A stretch of DNA of 15,929 nt from CAZMMV01 sp964567475 (GTDB lineage Bacteria; Bacillota; Clostridia; Tissierellales; Tissierellaceae). The position numbers and the translations under genes were made by a program. Below are positions 7,316 to 13,879 of the stretch, one piece after another; position 1 is the stretch's first letter, and each line of letters opens with the position of its first letter. The notes under the pieces were generated by a model, which was not told the origin of the DNA, made no database searches, and saw only the letters and a list, made by a program, of their open reading frames with translations. The DNA lies in assembly GCA_964567475.1 (NCBI GenBank), contig CAZMMV010000036.1, positions 1 through 15,929 of the forward strand, read 5' to 3'.

Positions 7316-8170
7316 TTATAATTTTTGAACGACTATACCTATAGTACCAGGACCTGTGTGAACTCCTAATGCTGGACTTATTTGACCTTCTGCGAAAATT
7401 TTAAAATTTGGTAACATATCTTTTAGTGATTCCTTCAAATTATCAGCATCTTCCTTTGCAGCTCCATGAACAACACCTAAATTATATTTCTTAGCATCTC
7501 CAATAAATTCCACAGCAAGATCTAATACCTTATTAAAGGATCTTTTTTTACCTAAAACCTTAGCAACTGTATAATAAATCCCATCTTCATTACACGAGAT
7601 TATTGGTTTTAACTTTAAAGTAGATCCTAAAATAGAAGTAACTAATCCTATTCTACCACCTTTTTGAAGGTATTCTAAGGTAGATACAGAAAAGAAAACC
7701 TTGGAATTATTTATATTACTAGATACCCTTTTCTTAAGCTCATCCCAAGCCATACCTTCTTTAATATATTCAGCAGCTTGGATAGCATTAAATCCACTAG
7801 CTATAGCAATGTTCTTAGTATCAAGTACAAATACTTCTAAATCTTTTTGTTGCTCACTTATTATCCTTATAGCATTGTGAGTACCACTTAAGCCACTAGA
7901 AATAGTTGAAACTAAAACCTTTTCATATCCATCTAATTTTATCTTATTAAAAACTTTTTGGATTTCTTCACCACTAGGTAGAGAAGTTTTTGGTATTTCT
8001 TTTTTCAAACTAGAATAAACTTCTTCAGCATCAATATCTAGGCCATCAGAATATTCTCCATAACTATAAATTATTTTAAGTGCTACAACATATATATTAT
8101 ACTTCTTTAGCAAATCCTTAGGTATATCAGAACCAGAATCTACTAATAGTGCTATTTTTTGATCATTCAT
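7316..8170 (-). CDS. DegV family protein (fatty-acid-binding, FakB-like)
   Basis: A 284-residue two-domain DegV protein. Motifs are DSGSDIP (11-17), TSLPSGEE (62-69), TISSGLSGTHNA (89-100), LEYLQKGGRIG (165-175) and HTGPGTIG (271-278). DegV/FakB proteins bind a single fatty acid; with a FakA kinase they feed exogenous fatty acids into phospholipid synthesis. No fakA is in the window, so the role as a kinase partner is family knowledge only. GGGGG (8178-8182) precedes the ATG, and the gene starts 14 bases after the DUF1836 gene. Confidence 0.92.
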   Translation of the reverse strand: MNDQKIALLVDSGSDIPKDLLKKYNIYVVALKIIYSYGEYSDGLDIDAEEVYSSLKKEIPKTSLPSGEEIQKVFNKIKLDGYEKVLVSTISSGLSGTHNAIRIISEQQKDLEVFVLDTKNIAIASGFNAIQAAEYIKEGMAWDELKKRVSSNINNSKVFFSVSTLEYLQKGGRIGLVTSILGSTLKLKPIISCNEDGIYYTVAKVLGKKRSFNKVLDLAVEFIGDAKKYNLGVVHGAAKEDADNLKESLKDMLPNFKIFAEGQISPALGVHTGPGTIGIVVQKL

Positions 8171-8184
8171 AATTTTACCCCCAA

Positions 8185-8748
8185 TTAATTATCATTTTTA
8201 GCAGAATCTTTTTTAAAATCGATTGTCTTTTGGCAAAATAACTTGCTAGCAAAACTAAGAGTTGACATTTTAATTACAAAGTTTTCACAAGTTAAATCTA
8301 CACTTCCATAATTAGATTGACCATCAGAATTTATATTATTAGCAATAAATTTTATAGCATTTTCTTGTTCTTCACAAAAAGAATTATAAGCTAATTTTTC
8401 ACCATCAAGTTGTTTTTGAAATAAAATTCCATATTTAATATCCTGTATAGTAAAGACACATTTTAAAATAGAAATAACAAATAAATAAGCTAAATGTACC
8501 TTGTTATATCTTTTTTTTATTGGTTTAGGAATTAGTTTCAATTTAACATAATTGTTAATCATAGAAGGAGTAATTATACTTTCTCTTGTATTGTCTGACC
8601 AGAAATAAAGGGACTGTTCTATAAAAGTAATAACTTGATCCATGTATAAATCTATATCAGGTAGTTCTTCCCACCTTGGTATATGAAAAGACAACATACA
8701 ATTTTTGAATTCTTCTAATTCCTTCAACTCTTTTTCAACATTATCCAT
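8185..8748 (-). CDS. DUF1836 domain protein (putative HTH regulator)
   Basis: A 187-residue protein with the DUF1836 signature near the N-terminus: FHIPRWEELPDIDLYMDQV (21-39), then ITPSMINNYVKLKLIPKPIKKRY (about 60-82) and HLAYLFVISILK. The second block looks like a MerR-like winged helix-turn-helix recognition region, so a DNA-binding role is likely but unproven. AGGTGA (8753-8758) precedes the ATG. It heads the operon with degV and sfsA, an arrangement consistent with a regulator controlling its own operon (inference). Confidence 0.87.
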   Translation of the reverse strand: MDNVEKELKELEEFKNCMLSFHIPRWEELPDIDLYMDQVITFIEQSLYFWSDNTRESIITPSMINNYVKLKLIPKPIKKRYNKVHLAYLFVISILKCVFTIQDIKYGILFQKQLDGEKLAYNSFCEEQENAIKFIANNINSDGQSNYGSVDLTCENFVIKMSTLSFASKLFCQKTIDFKKDSAKNDN

Positions 8749-8789
8749 AGTGTCACCTATTTCTATATATTATTGTATTTCTAGCTTTT

Positions 8790-8818
8790 AGTATATAATA
8801 AAATAGTTTTAATAACAA
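8790..8818 (-). promoter_or_regulatory. Promoter of the DUF1836-degV-sfsA operon
   Basis: On the minus strand a -35 TTGTTA (8818-8813) and a -10 TATACT (8795-8790) are 17 bases apart, giving a transcription start about 35 bases before the DUF1836 start codon. Confidence 0.65.
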
Positions 8819-8866
8819 GTATATATAGTATTGATAACTAGATGAATAATTTATATTTATCAACAA

Positions 8867-8895
8867 TTGACTAATTGTGAATAGTTTTATAAAAT
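8867..8895 (+). promoter_or_regulatory. Candidate promoter of the phosphatase-sirtuin-pyrE operon
   Basis: TTGACT (8867-8872), a 17-base spacer, and TAAAAT (8890-8895); each box matches five of six consensus positions. It would leave a leader of about 150 bases before the TTG start. A lone TATAAT at 8962-8967 lacks a good -35. Confidence 0.5.
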
Positions 8896-8971
8896 AAGTT
8901 AAAGATTAAGATAATATTTTTACATGAAAAATTGGCTAAATCAAGGTTTTATGGGTAAGGGTATAATAAGT

Positions 8972-9001
8972 TTTATATTATATAGAAATATATAATATAA
9001 A
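8972..9001. other. AT-only hairpin with GAAA tetraloop in an operon leader
   Basis: A perfect 13-bp inverted repeat made only of A-T pairs (8972-8984 with 8989-9001), loop GAAA (8985-8988). There is no T-run after it on the plus strand, so it is not a normal terminator. It could be an operator-like palindrome, an mRNA stability element or chance in AT-rich DNA. Confidence 0.45.
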
Positions 9002-9054
9002 TACTATGATATTTACTTATAAGAAAACATTATAGATAGAATGGGGAAGATGAA

Positions 9055-9657
9055 TTGAAGATATATATTACTAGACATGGTGAAACCCAATGGAATACAC
9101 AAAAAAGAATGCAGGGATGGAATAATTCAGATTTAACAGATAAGGGTATAGAAGGGGCTTTAAAACTTCAAGAAAGATTAAAAAATGTTGATTTTCAATG
9201 TATTTACACTAGCCCTTTAAAAAGAGCTCTAGATACTACAAAAATTATTAGAGGAGACAAAGACACAGAAATAGTTTTAGTTGATGAGCTAAAAGAAATG
9301 GGTCTGGGACAATGGGAAGGTCTTAAACATAGTAAAATAGAAGAATTATATGGGGAAGAATATTTTAATTATTGGAATAAACCTCATTTATATAAAAATA
9401 GTAGTGGAGAAAGTTTTTATGATGTTTTCAAAAGAGTAAAGCTTGTATTAGATATGATTGTTGAAAAGCATAAAGAAGGAAATGCATTGATCGTATCCCA
9501 TGGAGTAGTAGCAAAAGCTATAAATACAATAGCAAGTGGAGAATCATTGGAAAATTTATGGAAACCTCCATTTGTGGGAAATACATCACTAACTATTATA
9601 GAAGTAAAGGAAGGCAAGAAAAAAATTATATTAGAGTCAGATAGTTCACATTTATAG
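9055..9657 (+). CDS. Histidine phosphatase family protein (phosphoglycerate mutase-like)
   Basis: A 200-residue branch 1 histidine phosphatase. RHGETQWN (7-14) gives the phospho-accepting His8, Arg57 lies in YTSPLKRA, Glu81 in LKEMGLGQWEG and the second His149 in VSHG, so the active site is complete. Family members include cofactor-dependent mutases, alpha-ribazole phosphatase (CobC) and many broad phosphatases; there is no cobalamin gene nearby, so the substrate is open. The start is TTG 9055: GGGGAAGA is well placed and the nearby ATG at 9050 is out of frame and hits a stop after two codons. It is first gene of an operon with the sirtuin gene 11 bases downstream. Confidence 0.9.
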   Translation: MKIYITRHGETQWNTQKRMQGWNNSDLTDKGIEGALKLQERLKNVDFQCIYTSPLKRALDTTKIIRGDKDTEIVLVDELKEMGLGQWEGLKHSKIEELYGEEYFNYWNKPHLYKNSSGESFYDVFKRVKLVLDMIVEKHKEGNALIVSHGVVAKAINTIASGESLENLWKPPFVGNTSLTIIEVKEGKKKIILESDSSHL

Positions 9658-9668
9658 GAGGGAAAAGA

Positions 9669-10394
9669 TTGCAATTAGAAAAACTTAAAACTATTATTCA
9701 AGAGAGTAACAATATTGTATTTTTCGGTGGTGCAGGAGTATCTACAGAAAGTGGAATCCCTGATTTTAGATCTGCAGCAGGTTTGTATACCCAAGATAAC
9801 AAGGTTGGTCATTCACCAGAGTATATGTTAAGTCATACTTGTTTTAAAAGAGATACAGAAGATTTCTTTGATTTTTATAAGACTAAAATGGTTTATACAC
9901 AAGCAAAACCAAATGCTGCCCATTTAGCCTTAGCAAAACTAGAAAAACAAGGAAAACTTAAGGCCATAATCACTCAAAATATAGATGGATTACATCAAGA
10001 AGCAGGATCAGAAAATGTATTAGAGCTTCATGGATCAGTTCATAGAAATTATTGTGTAAAATGTAAAAAATACTTTGATTTAGACTATGTAATGAAGTCT
10101 AAAGAAGTAGTGCCATTATGTGATGAATGTGGTGGAATTGTAAAACCTGATGTAGTTCTTTATGAAGAAGGTCTTGATATGGATGTATTAAATAGAGCAA
10201 CAAGCTATATTCAAAATGCAGATGTTTTGATAGTTGGTGGTACTTCTCTAGTAGTTTATCCAGCTGCCGGATTAATTGGATACTATGGAGGAGATAAATT
10301 GATTTTAATAAACAAATCTAAAACCCAATATGATAACAAGGCACATTTAAGTTTTAATGATAGCATTGGCAAAATACTGGCTAGTATTATATAA
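9669..10394 (+). CDS. cobB: NAD-dependent protein deacylase, Sir2 family
   Basis: A 241-residue sirtuin that removes acyl groups from protein lysines using NAD+. It carries GAGVSTESGIPDFRS (21-35), TQNIDGLH (102-109), the catalytic His121 in LELHGS, a four-cysteine zinc site (Cys129, 132, 151, 154) and GTSLVVYPA (191-199). The sequence FYKTKMVYTQAKPNAAH (69-85) resembles the Thermotoga maritima Sir2 (class U), favouring deacetylase activity over a SIRT5-like desuccinylase; this is a comparison from memory. Start is TTG 9669, six bases after AGGAGGG (9656-9662), which overlaps the stop of the phosphatase gene. pyrE follows 22 bases later. Confidence 0.94.
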   Translation: MQLEKLKTIIQESNNIVFFGGAGVSTESGIPDFRSAAGLYTQDNKVGHSPEYMLSHTCFKRDTEDFFDFYKTKMVYTQAKPNAAHLALAKLEKQGKLKAIITQNIDGLHQEAGSENVLELHGSVHRNYCVKCKKYFDLDYVMKSKEVVPLCDECGGIVKPDVVLYEEGLDMDVLNRATSYIQNADVLIVGGTSLVVYPAAGLIGYYGGDKLILINKSKTQYDNKAHLSFNDSIGKILASII

Positions 10395-10416
10395 ATATAA
10401 AAATAGGAGATAGATT

Positions 10417-11094
10417 ATGGAAGAATATAAAAAAGACTTTATAGATTTCATGGTAGAATGCAATGTTCTTACCTTTGGAGATTTTATAACTAAAAGTGGA
10501 AGAAAAACACCTTTTTTTATAAATACAGGAAATTACAAGAAAGCTAGTCAATTAAAAAGATTAGGAGAATTTTATGCAAAGGCAATAAAAGAGAAATTTG
10601 GACAAGACTATAATGTATTATTTGGGCCAGCATATAAGGGAATACCTTTAGCTGTTACAACATCTATGGCCTTGTTTGAAAACTATGGCATAGATGTAAA
10701 TTACTCATCTAATAGAAAAGAAATCAAAGACCATGGAGATAAAGGTATATTTCTTGGTTACAAACCAGTAGAAGGAGATAAGGTAATTATAATAGAAGAT
10801 GTAACAACAGCAGGTACATCTATTTATGAAACAATGCCTATATTAAAATCTCAAGGAAATATAGATGTAACTGGATTAATCATATCTGTAGATAGAATGG
10901 AAAGAGGAAAAGGTGAAAAATCTGCATTAGTAGAATTAAGAGAAAAATTTGGATTAGATACTTATGGGATAGTTACCATGGATGAAGTAGTGTCTTATTT
11001 ATATAACAAGGAAGTAAATGGAAAGATATTGCTAGATGATAAGATTAAAAATGATATAGATAATTATTATAAAAAATATAGAGCAAAAAAGTAA
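10417..11094 (+). CDS. pyrE: Orotate phosphoribosyltransferase
   Basis: PyrE joins orotate and PRPP to form OMP in pyrimidine synthesis. The 225-residue protein has the PRPP-binding motif VIIIEDVTTAGTS (123-135), GPAYKGIPLA (70-79) and the flexible catalytic loop RKEIKDHGDKG (100-110). AGGAGA (10405-10410) is six bases before the ATG. Here pyrE sits at the end of an operon with a histidine phosphatase and a sirtuin, away from other pyr genes within the window. I saw no PyrR-type attenuator before it, so its regulation may follow the upstream promoter. Confidence 0.95.
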   Translation: MEEYKKDFIDFMVECNVLTFGDFITKSGRKTPFFINTGNYKKASQLKRLGEFYAKAIKEKFGQDYNVLFGPAYKGIPLAVTTSMALFENYGIDVNYSSNRKEIKDHGDKGIFLGYKPVEGDKVIIIEDVTTAGTSIYETMPILKSQGNIDVTGLIISVDRMERGKGEKSALVELREKFGLDTYGIVTMDEVVSYLYNKEVNGKILLDDKIKNDIDNYYKKYRAKK

Positions 11095-11130
11095 ATAAGA
11101 GAATAAGCCTAAGCTATAGAAAATATATTA

Positions 11131-11174
11131 AGATAAAATATGTCCAAAGTGTAATTGAGACATGTTTTATTTTT
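11131..11174 (+). terminator. Probable terminator of the phosphatase-sirtuin-pyrE operon
   Basis: A 14-bp stem (11131-11144 with 11159-11172, including two G-T pairs) with a 14-base loop, running into T residues to 11174. It lies 36 bases after the pyrE stop. Confidence 0.7.
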
Positions 11175-11283
11175 ACTAATTAAGCATATTAATGTCTGTA
11201 TATTGTTATTCTATATACTACTAATGATTTTATAGATATTATTAGGAAAATAATTGTATTCAAATCTTGAAAGGATAGATTAA

Positions 11284-11898
11284 ATGAGACTAAAAAGAGA
11301 TTTCTATGCTAGGGATACAGCTAGGGTAGCAAAGGAATTATTAGGAAAAATCCTAGTATATAATGATGGAAAAAACATATATAAAGGAAAGATAGTAGAA
11401 ACTGAAGCCTACACAAATAAAGATGATGATGCTGCCCACTTCAGTAAAGGTCTGACAGATAGAACTAGGATAATGGATGAAGTTGGTGGACATCTGTATA
11501 TATATACAATATATGGAATGTATGAATGTATGAACATAGTAGCAGAAAAGAAAGGTGTGCATGGCGGAACACTTATAAGGGGAATAGAACCTTTAGAGGG
11601 AATTGAGGCAATGTATAGAAATAGATATAAAAAGGAATATTTAGATCCTAAAAGAAGAGAAATAATAAATTTAACAGATGGGCCTGCTAAACTTGTAATG
11701 GCATATGGTATTACTAAGAAAGATTTTTATGGTAGGGATCTTGTCAATGATCCTAGCATATGGATAGAAGAGGGAGAAAAAGTAAGTCCACAAGATATAG
11801 TAGAAACTACACGAATAAATATAGATTATGCAGAAAAAGCTAAGGATTATTTACTTAGATTTTATATAAAAGATAATCCTTTTGTATCCAAAAAATAG
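11284..11898 (+). CDS. DNA-3-methyladenine glycosylase (AAG/MPG family)
   Basis: A 204-residue base-excision repair glycosylase that removes alkylated purines. The active-site block KIVETEAY (36-43) contains the catalytic Glu41 and Tyr43, with His52 in DDAAHFS at the spacing seen in human AAG, followed by IYGMYECMN (76-84) and LIRGIEPLEG (97-106). The family's usual R-N-x-x-M-F-x-x-P-G stretch is diverged to RTRIMDEVGG (60-69), which may alter the DNA-contact loop. AAGGA (11271-11275) lies eight bases before the ATG. The gene seems monocistronic. Its stop is only two bases before the in-frame remnant of a pqqD-like gene, suggesting a deletion close to its end. Confidence 0.92.
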   Translation: MRLKRDFYARDTARVAKELLGKILVYNDGKNIYKGKIVETEAYTNKDDDAAHFSKGLTDRTRIMDEVGGHLYIYTIYGMYECMNIVAEKKGVHGGTLIRGIEPLEGIEAMYRNRYKKEYLDPKRREIINLTDGPAKLVMAYGITKKDFYGRDLVNDPSIWIEEGEKVSPQDIVETTRINIDYAEKAKDYLLRFYIKDNPFVSKK

Positions 11899-12071
11899 TT
11901 CCCAGAGATTCTTTATTTGAAAAGCTTGTTCGTAAATTGTTTTTTACTCCAGATAGTTATAAAGTGGACTTGGACATTATAGGCTCTTTTATATAGAGAT
12001 ATATAGATGGGAAAAGGAGTTTATATGATATATCACAATTATTAAAAAATGAATTTGGACAAGAAGTTCAA

Positions 12072-12126
12072 CCATTATATAAGCGACTTATTCAATATAT
12101 AAATATTTTAAAGAATAATAAGTTTA
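12072..12126 (+). repeat. Left copy of a 55-base exact duplicate flanking the N run
   Basis: These 55 bases are identical to 12227-12281 and end exactly where the N run starts. It is probably the shared end of two contigs, not a biological repeat. Confidence 0.95.
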
Positions 12127-12226
12127 NNNNNNNNNNNNNNNNNNNNNNNNNNNNNNNNNNNNNNNNNNNNNNNNNNNNNNNNNNNNNNNNNNNNNNNNNN
12201 NNNNNNNNNNNNNNNNNNNNNNNNNN
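12127..12226. other. Assembly gap, exactly 100 N
   Basis: A run of exactly 100 N, the usual placeholder for a gap of unknown size. The identical 55-base flanks suggest the true gap is zero and the contigs overlap. Confidence 0.97.
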
Positions 12227-12281
12227 CCATTATATAAGCGACTTATTCAATATATAAATATTTTAAAGAATAATAAGTTTA
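12227..12281 (+). repeat. Right copy of the 55-base exact duplicate
   Basis: Starts with the first base after the N run and matches 12072-12126 base for base. Merging the two removes 155 bases and restores one reading frame for the PqqD remnant. Confidence 0.95.
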
Positions 12282-12308
12282 TAGATATTGTAAATAAGTA
12301 AGTAGGAG

Positions 12309-12339
12309 TCAAACCTTAGATATCTAGGGTTTGATTTTT
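12309..12339 (+). terminator. Rho-independent terminator after the PqqD remnant
   Basis: A near-perfect palindrome (12309-12334, one G-T pair) forming an 11-bp stem with an ATAT loop, followed by TTTTT. It begins eight bases after the remnant's stop, as expected for the original gene's own terminator. Confidence 0.85.
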
Positions 12340-12476
12340 ATTTATATGTATAGAGTTTAATATTAATTATTATAATCTTTTTAAATGGGTAAAATATGTA
12401 TTGTCTTGTACTTAAATTAATTAAGGTGTAAGATAAGATAATATAAAATAAATTATATAAGGAATAGAGGTGTATT

Positions 12477-13640
12477 ATGAAGATAAATTGGAATTCAAAG
12501 TATTTAACTGTATCTGTTTATTCTTTTTTAGTAGTATGTGCAAGTATTATATTTTATTTAATTGCATCTGAAGTAACTTCTTTTCAGATTAAAGTTGGAG
12601 AAATTTTATCTATATTTCTTCCAATTATCATAGGATTTATTATGGCTTATCTTTTTAACTTTATTTTACAATTTTATGAAGAAAGAATATTAGATTGTAA
12701 ATTTTTAAATCAAAGAAAAGGTAAACTTAAAAGAATAGTAGCTTTAGTATTTACATACGCTACAGTATCTTTAATACTTTATTTGTTTGTAAAATTCTTA
12801 TTTCCTCAAGTAGTGAATAGTATAGTAAAACTAGTAGATGATATGCCAAGACATATTTCAAAAGCTACAAATTTAGTAGATGAATTTAATGATAAATATA
12901 AAGTACCCGATCAATATTATAAATATATAATCGATAAATGGAATGATTATAAAGATACTATAATAGAATTTGCTACTAATCTAATACCTATTTTAGGCAA
13001 TATAGTTAAAACAATATTTTCTAGTATATGGAATATAGTTATAGGTGTTATCGTATCTATATATCTATTGACAGATAAAGAAAAATTCTTTGCATTAGCT
13101 AGAAAGATTGTAATAGCTTTATTCTCAGAAAAAAGAGCAGATAGAATATTTGAGTTAACAAAAAGAACAGATAACATATTTGGTAAATTTATTACTGGCA
13201 AAATATTAGATTCTTTTATTATTGCTATATTAACTTTTGTTACAATGAAGATATTTAAGATGCCTTATACTACTTTAATATCATTCATTATAGGCATAAC
13301 AAATATTATTCCATTCTTTGGACCATTTATAGGAGCAGTACCGGCTACAATATTAATACTACTTATTTCACCTATAAAAGCATTATGGTTTATTGTCATA
13401 ATAATAGTAATTCAGCAAATAGATGGCAATATAATAGGGCCTAAGATTTTAGGAGATAGTCTTGGAATTTCTGCATTTTGGATTTTATTTTCTCTCTTAA
13501 TTGGAGGAAAATTATTTGGTTTTATAGGACTAATCATAGGAGTACCTTTATTTGTATTTGTTTACTCTATAATTAAAGACATAATAGAAGCTAAATTAAA
13601 GAAAAAAGGTCTACCCCATGAATCAGATGAATATATGTAA
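12477..13640 (+). CDS. AI-2E family transporter (PF01594-type membrane protein)
   Basis: A 387-residue polytopic membrane protein. Hydrophobic segments lie near 12-30, 42-65 and 88-108, followed by a soluble region (about 110-175) and then five more segments to residue 370. Family hallmarks are NIIPFFGPFIGAVPA (276-290) and QQIDGNIIGPKILG (313-326). Members include TqsA/YdgG, linked to autoinducer-2 export, and Na+/H+ antiporter-like proteins; in many Firmicutes the substrate is unknown, so an AI-2 role should not be assumed. AGAGG (12466-12470) lies six bases before the ATG. It is monocistronic between two terminators. Confidence 0.9.
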   Translation: MKINWNSKYLTVSVYSFLVVCASIIFYLIASEVTSFQIKVGEILSIFLPIIIGFIMAYLFNFILQFYEERILDCKFLNQRKGKLKRIVALVFTYATVSLILYLFVKFLFPQVVNSIVKLVDDMPRHISKATNLVDEFNDKYKVPDQYYKYIIDKWNDYKDTIIEFATNLIPILGNIVKTIFSSIWNIVIGVIVSIYLLTDKEKFFALARKIVIALFSEKRADRIFELTKRTDNIFGKFITGKILDSFIIAILTFVTMKIFKMPYTTLISFIIGITNIIPFFGPFIGAVPATILILLISPIKALWFIVIIIVIQQIDGNIIGPKILGDSLGISAFWILFSLLIGGKLFGFIGLIIGVPLFVFVYSIIKDIIEAKLKKKGLPHESDEYM

Positions 13641-13648
13641 AGTAATGT

Positions 13649-13679
13649 AAAGACTTGTCAGACAGATGACAAGTCTTTT
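13649..13679 (+). terminator. Rho-independent terminator of the AI-2E family transporter gene
   Basis: A perfect 12-bp stem (13649-13660 with 13667-13678), loop GACAGA, with a short T-rich tail, nine bases from the stop codon. Confidence 0.85.
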
Positions 13680-13727
13680 ATATTACTCATTTCTTTCATA
13701 AAAGCACTATGATAATAATATATCTTA

Positions 13728-13736
13728 TGATATAAT
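13728..13736 (+). promoter_or_regulatory. Extended -10 promoter of the EF-G-like gene
   Basis: TGATATAAT is a perfect extended -10 element (TGnTATAAT). The -35 position (TATGAT, 13708-13713) is poor, as extended -10 promoters allow. The leader would be about 137 bases and contains an 8-bp AT-rich hairpin at 13826-13845. Confidence 0.55.
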
Positions 13737-13879
13737 TGAAATGTGGCTATATTCAAAGAATTGCCATAAATAGAATTAACTAAATATTAGGCAAAGTATC
13801 AAATATAAAATAAAAAATGTTATGGAAGATTTATTAATAAATCTTTTAAATAAAATGCTGCTTAAGGGGGAAGTGTATA

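Larger units (their letters stand above)
8749..9054. other. Divergent intergenic region, no gene seen
   Basis: The 306 bases between the two divergent operons hold the leftward DUF1836 promoter, a candidate rightward promoter at 8867-8895, an AT-only hairpin at 8972-9001 and the ribosome binding site GGGGAAGA (9043-9050). I see no coding region with a ribosome binding site. Confidence 0.6.
11901..12301 (+). pseudogene. PqqD family protein remnant, truncated and with a nonsense codon
   Basis: Reading in one frame from 11901 gives PRDSLFEKLVRKLFF ... DLDIIGSFI, then TAG (11994-11996), then RYIDGKRSLYDISQLL, EVQPLYKRLIQYINILKNNKFI, and TAA at 12299-12301. This is the PqqD fold pattern (GSFVW-x-x-IDGKRT-x-x-EI ... 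PLYERL ... L-x-x-N-x-FI). The TAG falls where the family has a conserved Trp, so a TGG-to-TAG change is the simplest reading. The N-terminal ~35-40 residues are missing and there is no start or ribosome binding site. The second half crosses the N gap: the frame continues only if the two 55-base copies flanking the gap are merged. PqqD proteins deliver peptides to radical SAM enzymes; no such partner is in the window. Confidence 0.75.

Noticed and set aside
8924..8995. A 23-codon reading frame beginning MKNWLNQGF in the divergent gap
   Set aside because: No ribosome binding site, and its 3' half is the AT-only hairpin; no recognisable product.
11994..11996. In-frame TAG in the PqqD-like frame as a pyrrolysine or read-through codon
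   Set aside because: No pyrrolysine context or PYLIS-like structure is evident, the gene also lacks its N-terminus and start, and the position is normally Trp; a simple nonsense mutation in a decaying gene is more likely.
12072..12281. A 55-base direct repeat that could be a target-site duplication or tandem repeat flanking a mobile element
   Set aside because: It abuts a 100-N placeholder at both sides and merging restores a reading frame, so an assembly overlap explains it better.
13826..13845. Hairpin in the EF-G leader as an attenuator
   Set aside because: Only eight A-T-rich pairs and a broken T-run; likely chance in AT-rich DNA.
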